A stretch of DNA of 20,251 nucleotides, taken from NCBI GenBank assembly GCA_964403795.1, contig CAYOHP010000058.1, positions 16,582 through 36,832 on the forward strand, given 5' to 3'. Both the position numbers and the translations under genes were made by a program. Positions 14,763 to 20,251 of the stretch are shown here, in pieces; position 1 is the stretch's first letter; every line of letters begins with the position of its first letter. The notes under the pieces are model-generated. The model was not told the origin of the DNA, did not search any database, and was given only the letters and a program-made list of their open reading frames with translations. Origin of the DNA: CAYOHP01 sp964403795 [NCBI: uncultured bacterium]. Lineage in GTDB: Bacteria > Muiribacteriota > UBA6191 > CAZXTJ01.

Positions 14763-15422
14763 TCAGACCCCGTCGCAGCTCGACAGGGCGTCGGTCCGGT
14801 ACTTCAGGAGATGGTTCTTGTCGATGATGATGATTTCGCCGTTCAGGTTGACCCGCAGGTTCGGGAACCGGGACTCGGCGGTGTACTTGGTCTTCTGCTG
14901 GTCGACCAGCTTCATCAGGTTGGGCAGCCGATCGATCTTGGTCTCGGCGGTGATCGAGAGGACCCCGTTGGAGAAGTCCATCTTGCCCCGCTTCTGGACC
15001 CGGGCCAGGAAGTCGTAGATCTTGAAGTAGGGCCCGGCGATGTTGAAGTCGAGCGGGATCTTGCTCCAGAGGTCCAGGCTCGAGATCGAGTCGATGCGGA
15101 TCGACTCCATATCGATGTCGGCCTCGTTGCCGTCGATCTCGACCTCCCGCAGGAACTGCTCGATGGTCCGTCCCTGGGCCGAGCAGAGCTTGCGGAAGAC
15201 CTTCTGCTTGACCTCGTTGATCTGGACCTCGAGGGCCTCGATCTCGGTCTTGGCCTGGCGGTACTTCTTCACCAGGTTGTTGGCCGAGTCGATCTGCTCC
15301 TGCAGTTCCTGCTTCTGCTTCTCGTAGGGCTCGTAGATCATGAACCAGCCCACGATCCCGCTGAAGGCGAGGATGAAGAGCACGCTCATGATGTAGGTCA
15401 CGATGCGGTTCATACCGGACAT
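14763..15422 (-). CDS. pilO: Type IV pilus assembly protein PilO
   Basis: PilO pairs with PilN to form the periplasmic part of the inner-membrane alignment complex. The 219-residue protein has a short cytoplasmic N-terminus, one membrane helix (about 8-29), a coiled coil (about 31-78, EKQKQELQEQIDSANNLVKK), and a C-terminal ferredoxin-like domain with the characteristic IPLDFNIAGPYFKIYDFLARV motif at about 122-142. Length and order fit PilO (about 200-215). I used the ATG at 15422, preceded by AAGGAGGGA at a good spacing; a second ATG three codons later is possible. Two cysteines, 80 and 216, are both predicted periplasmic. The gene follows pilN by 19 bp. Lysine (18) outnumbers arginine (12), unlike the flagellar genes in this window. 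Confidence 0.92.
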   Translation of the reverse strand: MSGMNRIVTYIMSVLFILAFSGIVGWFMIYEPYEKQKQELQEQIDSANNLVKKYRQAKTEIEALEVQINEVKQKVFRKLCSAQGRTIEQFLREVEIDGNEADIDMESIRIDSISSLDLWSKIPLDFNIAGPYFKIYDFLARVQKRGKMDFSNGVLSITAETKIDRLPNLMKLVDQQKTKYTAESRFPNLRVNLNGEIIIIDKNHLLKYRTDALSSCDGV

Positions 15423-15441
15423 CTTCGTGTCCCTCCTTCCT

Positions 15442-16014
15442 TCAGCGGATCAGCACGCAGGTCAACTCGAACTGGCTGACTTCCTGGCGCTGTTCCTGGC
15501 TCTTCTGGATCCGCTTGATGCGGGCCGACTTGAACTTGGTCTTGCGGTTCTCGATCTCTTCGTAGAGGGCCGTGATCCCGGGCATGCGGGCCTTGTCCTT
15601 CTTGCGGCCCATACCCACCGCATTGATGGTGACCCGGCCGTCGCCGTCGATCCGTAGATCCCGGAACCAGACCGTCTCGGACTTGCGGAGCAGGTCCTCG
15701 AACAGGAGCAGGGTCTGGGTCCAGCCGCCGGCATTGGCCGAGAGCACGCTCTCGTAGCGGTTCAGCTCGTTCTCGATGTTCCGCTTGGTCTCGCTCTGCT
15801 GCTTCTTCTGGGTGTCGTACTTCTTCAGGTCGCGGACCGTCTTCTGGACCCGCTCGAGCTCGTCCTTGCGTTCCTGGATCTGGGTCAGGAGCTGCTCGTT
15901 GAAGAGGTAGAGACCGACGGCGCACCCCGCCGCCACCAGGGCCACGAAGATCCATCCGATCGGGATGGTGATCGTCGGGGCCTTCTTGGTCTTGAGAAGG
16001 TTTACCTTGATCAT
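15442..16014 (-). CDS. pilN: Type IV pilus assembly protein PilN
   Basis: PilN links the cytoplasmic PilM ring to PilO. This 190-residue protein has the expected N-terminal cytoplasmic peptide MIKVNLLKTKK, which corresponds to the conserved INLLP-type segment that binds in the PilM groove, then one membrane helix (about 17-38), a Lys/Glu-rich coiled coil (about 40-90), and a C-terminal periplasmic domain with WTQTLLLFEDLLRKSETVWFRDLRID. The size is normal for the family. It starts 6 bp after pilM ends and ends 19 bp before pilO, so the three are surely cotranscribed. It has 20 lysines in 190 residues. The C-terminus (QFELTCVLIR) is a typical final beta strand. Confidence 0.92.
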   Translation of the reverse strand: MIKVNLLKTKKAPTITIPIGWIFVALVAAGCAVGLYLFNEQLLTQIQERKDELERVQKTVRDLKKYDTQKKQQSETKRNIENELNRYESVLSANAGGWTQTLLLFEDLLRKSETVWFRDLRIDGDGRVTINAVGMGRKKDKARMPGITALYEEIENRKTKFKSARIKRIQKSQEQRQEVSQFELTCVLIR

Positions 16015-16020
16015 TCCGGT

Positions 16021-17136
16021 TCAGCCTCCGATCTCGCTGATCCCGCGCAGGGCGAGACCGATGGCGGTGGAGAAGTCCTGGAGGTAATCCTGCAGGAGCT
16101 CAGGGTTGGGAATGGCCACCTCCACGCCTTCGAGGGGGTTGGCCATCTCGACGTTGATACCGAACTCGTTGGTCAGGAACATGTCGAGCTTGCGGAGCTT
16201 GGCGGTCCCGCCCGAGAGGATGACCCGGTGGATCATCGGCTCCCGGGTCTGGGCCTTGAAGTAGTCGAAGGAGCGGCGGATCTCGCCGGCCAGCTCCTCG
16301 ATGGTGGTCTGGACCACCTCGGTGAACTCCTGGTCGCCGCCCTCGCCGTCGAGCCCGAGCACTCCGGCCTCGATCTTGGTCCGCTCGGCCTCGGCGAAGG
16401 ACTCCTTGAAGACGTTCTGGATGACGGCGGTGATGTTGTTCCCGGCGATCGGGATGGCCCGGGTGAACCGGAGGATCCCGTTCTTCATGATGCTCACGTT
16501 GGTGGTGCGGGCCCCGATGGTGATCGAGGCGACCACCTCGCCCTTGTCGCCCCCGCCGAAGGGGTCGTCGCCCCCGCCTGCCCCGGGGACCTTGAGCGAG
16601 GAGTCGATGGCATTCAGGATCGAGAGGGAGTCGATCTCGATCGCCGAGAGGGTGATCCCCGACTCCTTGAACACCGTCTCGAGGCCGCCCACGAAGTCCT
16701 TCTGGGCCACCACCAGGAGGACCAGGTAGCGCTTCATCCCCTCTTCCTCGAGCTCGGCGAGCTTGGCGAAGTCGATGTGCACGTCGTCGATCGGGTAGGG
16801 GACGTAGTGCTCGGCCTCGTTGCGCACCGCGATCTTGAGTTCGTCCTCCGGCATCACCGGGAAGGGCACGAAGCGGAGGATGGCGTTCTGGGCCGCCAGG
16901 GCCGTCACGCAGTTGTCGGTGGGCAGGTTGTTCTGCTTCTTAATGTTGCGGAGGATGTCCGCCAAGAGCTTGGGGTCGTTGATGTTGCCGTCGACCATGG
17001 CGTTCTCCGGCAACGGCTCGATCGCCAGGCCGGTGATCTGGGGGGCGTTGGGGCCCTTCTTCATCGAAACGACCTTGATCGAGCTGTTCCCGATGTCGAC
17101 CCCGAGGGCAGTGTTGGAAGCACCGAAGCGCAGCAT
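16021..17136 (-). CDS. pilM: Type IV pilus actin-like ATPase PilM
   Basis: PilM is a cytoplasmic FtsA/actin-fold protein that binds PilN and the pilus motor proteins. The 371-residue protein has the nucleotide phosphate-1 loop GVDIGNSSIKVV (12-23), the RNEAEHYVPYPIDDVHIDF stretch (105-123) typical of PilM, an actin-like second phosphate region (VVASITIGARTTNVSIMKNG split over 201-220, then RAIPIAGNNIT) and an adenosine motif VILSGGTAKLRKLDMFL (305-321). Unusual is a Gly/Asp insertion at about 184-199 (GAGGGDDPFGGGDKGE) before the second phosphate loop. The ATG at 17136 has GGAGGT 8 bp upstream, the best ribosome site in the cluster. It is the first gene of pilM-N-O-P-Q, with a 294-bp gap before it containing a candidate promoter. 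Confidence 0.95.
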   Translation of the reverse strand: MLRFGASNTALGVDIGNSSIKVVSMKKGPNAPQITGLAIEPLPENAMVDGNINDPKLLADILRNIKKQNNLPTDNCVTALAAQNAILRFVPFPVMPEDELKIAVRNEAEHYVPYPIDDVHIDFAKLAELEEEGMKRYLVLLVVAQKDFVGGLETVFKESGITLSAIEIDSLSILNAIDSSLKVPGAGGGDDPFGGGDKGEVVASITIGARTTNVSIMKNGILRFTRAIPIAGNNITAVIQNVFKESFAEAERTKIEAGVLGLDGEGGDQEFTEVVQTTIEELAGEIRRSFDYFKAQTREPMIHRVILSGGTAKLRKLDMFLTNEFGINVEMANPLEGVEVAIPNPELLQDYLQDFSTAIGLALRGISEIGG

Positions 17137-17204
17137 GTCGCCTTACCTCCCTCGCTCGGTCTGGCGACCCTGAACCGGGATCGACCGGGCGGACTTCCTT
17201 GAGA

Positions 17205-17233
17205 GTATCGACATGCGACCGCTTGGCACTTTA
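17205..17233 (-). promoter_or_regulatory. Candidate FliA/sigma28-like promoter for pilM
   Basis: On the minus strand TAAAGTGC (17233-17226) and GTCGATAC (17212-17205) resemble the flagellar sigma28 boxes TAAAGTTT and GCCGATAA (6 of 8 bases each), but the spacer is 13 rather than 11 bases. The -10-like box ends about 69 bases before the pilM ATG. No good sigma70 pair is seen. The match could be chance. Confidence 0.3.
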
Positions 17234-17263
17234 CCGGACGCTTCCCTTCGATCCCCGGGGGCT

Positions 17264-17282
17264 CCGGGGGGACTTCCCCCGG
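17264..17282 (-). terminator. Hairpin between spoIID-like gene and pilM
   Basis: CCGGGGG and CCCCCGG form a 7-bp stem around a 5-base loop, about 150 bp past the spoIID-like stop and upstream of the candidate pilM promoter. There is no T-run. It may end the rseP-spoIID transcript, but this is weak evidence. Confidence 0.3.
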
Positions 17283-17352
17283 CCCTCACCGGAAGAGACC
17301 CCGGCCGAGGCTCCCGGGTTCCATGAATTCGACGCCCGGGACCGCCGGGTGG

Positions 17353-17368
17353 ACCCTGGATCCAGGGT
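17353..17368. repeat. 16-bp perfect palindrome
   Basis: ACCCTGGATCCAGGGT is an exact palindrome located 62 bp beyond the spoIID-like stop and about 120 bp upstream of the candidate pilM promoter. It could be a dimeric repressor site or a small hairpin of 6 pairs with a 4-base loop. No second copy was noticed in the gaps. Confidence 0.35.
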
Positions 17369-17430
17369 ACCCCCCGGGGACCGAGGATCCGAAGCCGAGC
17401 CGGCCCCCGGAGATCGGCCGCATCCAGGGC

Positions 17431-18732
17431 CTAACCTCGGCCCGGGGAGGCCCCGGTGGTCGCGTCCGGGGCCTGGGTGAGGGCGTCGAAGCCGGCGAAG
17501 GCCCGGACCCTGGAGCCGGGGTAGTACCGGGCCAGGATGGCCGCCGCCGAGTGGCGCTCCTCGGCCATCCCCCGGGCCCCCCATTGGCACAGGCCCACTC
17601 CGTGCCCGAAGCCGGTCCCCTCCAGGGTGAGACCGGTCCGGGCCTTGCCGGCCAGGGACTTCCCGATGATGTCGCGGATGGCCCTCTCTTCCACGCTGGA
17701 GGAGGACCGGGCCGGAGCCTGGCCCTCCACCTCGAGGGGGGCGAACTTGAGCGACCGGACCCGCCGGTGACCGGCCAGGATCCGGAACTCGTTCCCCGAG
17801 AGCGAGAGCCGGCCCTTCCCGCCGGTGAGATCGGCCCGGATGACCCTCCCGTCGGCTCCCCATTCGAAGGCCACGTCCGAGACCGGCCCGATCCCCCGTC
17901 CCAGATCGGTCAAGCGCCGGGAGAGATCCTCGAGCGGGACCTCCACGCTCCAGTGGTACTGGGGGTAGATCCGGCACGCCCGGCACTCCAGGGACCTGGC
18001 ATAGGGGAAGGCCCGGGATCCGCCCCAGACCGACCGGTGGTCGGCAGTCCTCCCGCCGCAGGAGGCCGAGAACCATGCATGGACCAGTTCGTCGCCGAAA
18101 TAGAGGACGGTCCCCCGGGTGGCGTGCACGGCCCGGGTGGTCTCGGGGGTCTCGGCCAGGACTCCGGCATACACCTGGCTCCCTTCCCCGGCCTTCAAGC
18201 CGAAGCCCCGGGACTGGAACTCGAAGGCGTGACGCAGGGCATAGGTCCGGCTGGCGATGGCCTGGGCCTCGAGGGCCGCGGCCGGCGCCGAAGGAGCCAT
18301 CTCCCGGGGCAGGACCCCCATGAGGTAGTCCTCGACGTCCACCAGGTTCACCAGGTTGAGCCGGCCCCCGGGATCCGGCCTGACCAGGAGCTGGCCACGA
18401 TATCGGCTTCCCCCGTGTCCGAGCTGTCCGCCCATCAGGGGCTGGAGCAGGACCGCGGGCCGGACCTCGTCCCGGTCCCAGCGCACCGAGACGCCGGCCC
18501 CCGGCACCTCCCGGAGGAACACCGGGGACTCACCCCAGACCTTCCCCATGGTCGATCCGTCGGCCGGGTCCACGATTCGCATCCCCCGGGTGGACGTGAT
18601 CTCGAAGCCCGGCTTCTGGAGCGAGATCCCGACCGAGAGCAGGGTCTCCCCCGGGGATGCCGCGGCGGCGGACACCAGGACCGCCAGCAGGGGAATCGAG
18701 AGACCTATGGTGCGAGGGAAGGGTCGGGACAC
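17431..18732 (-). CDS. Secreted SpoIID/LytB-family protein
   Basis: SpoIID-family proteins are lytic transglycosylases (SpoIID itself) or amidase enhancers (LytB/CwlB modifiers) acting on peptidoglycan. The 433-residue form has a signal peptide (about 1-25, LSIPLLAVLVSAAAAS). The SpoIID domain is clear: VDVEDYLMGVLPREM (131-145) with the catalytic-position Glu144, EAQAIASRTYAL (155-166), the HAWFSASCGGRTADH segment (218-232), a Cys-x-x-Cys at 250/253, and GTGFGHGVGLCQWGARGMA (372-390). I preferred the GTG at 18732 because it puts a normal signal peptide at the N-terminus; a GTG at 18804, 7 bp after the rseP stop, would add 24 polar residues. In non-sporulating diderms such proteins are thought to remodel the wall. 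It is cotranscribed with rseP by position. Confidence 0.9.
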   Translation of the reverse strand: MSRPFPRTIGLSIPLLAVLVSAAAASPGETLLSVGISLQKPGFEITSTRGMRIVDPADGSTMGKVWGESPVFLREVPGAGVSVRWDRDEVRPAVLLQPLMGGQLGHGGSRYRGQLLVRPDPGGRLNLVNLVDVEDYLMGVLPREMAPSAPAAALEAQAIASRTYALRHAFEFQSRGFGLKAGEGSQVYAGVLAETPETTRAVHATRGTVLYFGDELVHAWFSASCGGRTADHRSVWGGSRAFPYARSLECRACRIYPQYHWSVEVPLEDLSRRLTDLGRGIGPVSDVAFEWGADGRVIRADLTGGKGRLSLSGNEFRILAGHRRVRSLKFAPLEVEGQAPARSSSSVEERAIRDIIGKSLAGKARTGLTLEGTGFGHGVGLCQWGARGMAEERHSAAAILARYYPGSRVRAFAGFDALTQAPDATTGASPGRG

Positions 18733-18811
18733 GGATCCGAGGGCAGGACGGGTCGACCGTCCGCCTTCCCATGACCCATCGGCAGGAATCCGACCGGACG
18801 CCACGGGATCG

Positions 18812-20050
18812 TCAGGGACTTCGGGGACTTGCCGGGGGCGGTGCGGTCGCCGGGGCGGTGCTCGGGGGCGGAGCGGGCGCGACCAGCTCCCGCACGTCCT
18901 TGAAGGTGACCGCCAGCATGAGACCGATCAGGAAGAGGAACCCGAGGGCGTTGACGTACCCCTCGACCCGGGCGACCAGGCTGCCGTCGGCCAGGTCCTC
19001 CCGCTCGAACAGGCGACCCGCCCAGGTGCCGAGCAGGGCCACCAGCAGGAGGAGCATCCGCCCTCCATCCAGGGCCGGGACCGGCAGGAGGTTGAAGACC
19101 CCGATCGAGAGGGAGAGACCGGCGGTGAAGAAGAGCATGTTCTCGAGGCCGGTCTTCGACTCCTTGGAGATCACCGCCACGATCCGCACCGGACCGGAGA
19201 CCTCCTTGGGAACCTCCATGCGCCCCATGGCCTGGAGGATGATCCCGACGGTGGCCGAGTAGATCTTGATGACGTACCCGGCCGTAGTGGTCCCCGCCCG
19301 TCGGATGCTCTCCCCGAGCGGCAGGGTGGCCCGACCCATCTCCTCGAGGATGGCGACGTCTGCCTGGATCCCGATCCGGGCCGGCTCCCCCGGGCCTGCG
19401 ACCGGGACCACCGAGAGTTCGACCGAGGTCGGCTCGCTGCCCGACTCGCCACCGGCCCGCCGCAGGCGGAAACGGATGGGCTTCCCGTTCCTGGCCGCGA
19501 TGTACTCGATGGCCGCGTCCCGGTCCTCGACCATCACCCCGTCCATGTGGGTGACCACGTCGCCCTTCAGGATCCCGGCCTCCATGGCGGGCCGCCCCTC
19601 CAGGACTCCCCCGACCTTGATGGTCGTCTTGGGGACCCCCAGGCACCAGAAGATCCCGGTGAGGATCGCCATGGTCGCCAGGAAGTTGAAGAGCGGACCG
19701 CCGACCAGGATCGCCTGCTTGGCCCAGAAGCCCTTGGCCTGGAAACCCCGCTCGCCGGGATCCTCTCCGGGGGGATACTCCTCCTCCGGGTCCATCCCGG
19801 CCGGGCGCACGTAGGCGATGAAGGGCAGGAGTCTCAGGCTGTACTCGGTCTCGCCGACCTTCCGGCCCCAGAGGAGCTTCCCGAAGCCCAGCGAGAATTC
19901 GTCGACCCGGACCCCGCAGAGCTTGGCGATGGAGAAATGCCCGAACTCGTGGATGAAGGCGATGAAGCCCACGCAGAGGCCGAACCAGAAGCCCGTCCGG
20001 ACGGCCTCCATCAGCCCCTGGGGCGAGAGAAGCCAGAAGATCGTTTCCAA
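18812..20050 (-). CDS. rseP: RseP-type site-2 metalloprotease
   Basis: RseP cleaves membrane-embedded anti-sigma factors and signal peptides. The 412-residue protein has the zinc motif HEFGH (34-38) in the first membrane helix (about 19-33 leads into it), the GVRVDEFSLGFGKLLW stretch, a second membrane helix (about 111-137), one PDZ domain (about 142-216, with AGILKGDVVTHMDG) rather than the two found in E. coli RseP, SGPVRI (285-290), and the third-ligand motif NLLPVPALDGGR (320-331, Asp328). A last membrane helix spans about 365-383, then a Pro/Ala tail. I chose TTG 20050 because GAGGAG lies 5 bp upstream and the protein then begins as other RseP proteins do; the GTG at 20110 has no ribosome site. 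It follows cdsA by 78 bp, without dxr between. Confidence 0.95.
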   Translation of the reverse strand: METIFWLLSPQGLMEAVRTGFWFGLCVGFIAFIHEFGHFSIAKLCGVRVDEFSLGFGKLLWGRKVGETEYSLRLLPFIAYVRPAGMDPEEEYPPGEDPGERGFQAKGFWAKQAILVGGPLFNFLATMAILTGIFWCLGVPKTTIKVGGVLEGRPAMEAGILKGDVVTHMDGVMVEDRDAAIEYIAARNGKPIRFRLRRAGGESGSEPTSVELSVVPVAGPGEPARIGIQADVAILEEMGRATLPLGESIRRAGTTTAGYVIKIYSATVGIILQAMGRMEVPKEVSGPVRIVAVISKESKTGLENMLFFTAGLSLSIGVFNLLPVPALDGGRMLLLLVALLGTWAGRLFEREDLADGSLVARVEGYVNALGFLFLIGLMLAVTFKDVRELVAPAPPPSTAPATAPPPASPRSP

Positions 20051-20055
20051 ACCGT

Positions 20056-20061
20056 CTCCTC
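20056..20061 (-). promoter_or_regulatory. Ribosome-binding site deciding the rseP TTG start
   Basis: GAGGAG on the minus strand is 5 bases before the TTG at 20050. No comparable site precedes the upstream in-frame GTG at 20110, so the TTG start is favoured. Confidence 0.65.
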
Positions 20062-20128
20062 GTCGAGGCCCAGGGGTACCCGGTCCGAGGTTAGCACTTC
20101 GTGTGTCCACTTGCGGAGGGGGTCAGGG

Positions 20129-20251
20129 TCAGGCCCGGGCGAGGAGCAGGCCGGAGGCCACCACCAGGACCGCCAGGGCGAAGGCATCGAAGCGATCCAG
20201 GACCCCGCCATGTCCGGGGAGCAAGGTCCCGGAGTCCTTGACCCCGGCGGC
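20129..20251 (-). CDS. cdsA: Phosphatidate cytidylyltransferase CdsA, C-terminal end
   Basis: Only the last 40 residues are in the window. They read from [16 protein letters not shown] into [18 protein letters not shown], the CdsA signature (K-D-S-G, P-G-H-G-G, D-R-x-D) with the final membrane helix after it. CdsA makes CDP-diacylglycerol from phosphatidate and CTP at the inner membrane, the first committed step toward phosphatidylglycerol, cardiolipin and phosphatidylethanolamine. The signature Asp-Arg-x-Asp is intact. The frame stays open to the window edge, so the gene continues to the right. The cdsA-rseP adjacency matches the common uppS-cdsA-(dxr)-rseP arrangement. Confidence 0.92.
   Translation of the reverse strand, partial: AAGVKDSGTLLPGHGGVLDRFDAFALAVLVVASGLLLARA

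Noticed and set aside
17223-17229. TTGGCAC on the plus strand, like the -24 element of a sigma54 promoter
   Set aside because: There is no GC-containing -12 element at the right distance and no plus-strand gene downstream.

Overview
The window is a very GC-rich (well over 65% by eye), gene-dense stretch of a bacterial chromosome with no visible mobile element, tRNA, rRNA or CRISPR array. The organism is inferred to be a diderm: there is an outer-membrane secretin (PilQ), a full PilM-N-O-P-Q type IV pilus (T4P) alignment set, and a flagellar export and rotor set (FliF-G-H-I-J). The phylum cannot be fixed from the sequence. A SpoIID-family protein with a signal peptide, a large HEAT-repeat protein and diverged flagellar proteins suggest a lineage outside the classic Proteobacteria, but this is inference.

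Layout. Two genes at the left edge are on the plus strand: the 3' part of a TPR-like protein gene and an overlapping M50B-like membrane metallopeptidase gene. Everything from 1411 to the right edge is on the minus strand. In transcription order (right to left) it is: cdsA (C-terminal end only), rseP and spoIID-like; then pilM-N-O-P-(321 bp gap)-Q; then a HEAT-repeat gene and a diverged dprA; then, after a 262 bp AT-richer gap, xerC-hslU-fliF-fliG-fliH-fliI-fliJ, in which every junction overlaps (4, 8 or 14 bp).

How the genes fit together. RseP and CdsA belong to envelope and lipid maintenance, and the SpoIID-like protein is a predicted peptidoglycan remodelling factor. PilM-Q form the inner-membrane to outer-membrane alignment complex of a T4P. 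The HEAT-repeat gene and dprA follow with only 2 bp between them, so a pilus/DNA-processing neighbourhood is plausible. The xerC-to-fliJ operon combines a chromosome-dimer recombinase, an AAA+ unfoldase and the flagellar MS-ring, rotor and export ATPase genes. Its order (dprA, xerC, hslU, fliF-G-H-I-J) is a trimmed version of the order known in Bacillus (dprA-topA-trmFO-xerC-hslV-hslU-codY-flgB-flgC-fliE-fliF-G-H-I-J).

Most notable observations: HslU has no hslV beside it and has lost the C-terminal tail that docks into HslV; lysine is almost absent from DprA (0 of 381), XerC (1 of 321, the catalytic one) and the Fli proteins while neighbouring genes are normal; the HEAT protein has a 91-residue super-repeat marked by tryptophan pairs; DprA has lost several family signature residues; and the xerC leader holds two overlapping, mutually exclusive hairpins next to a candidate promoter.
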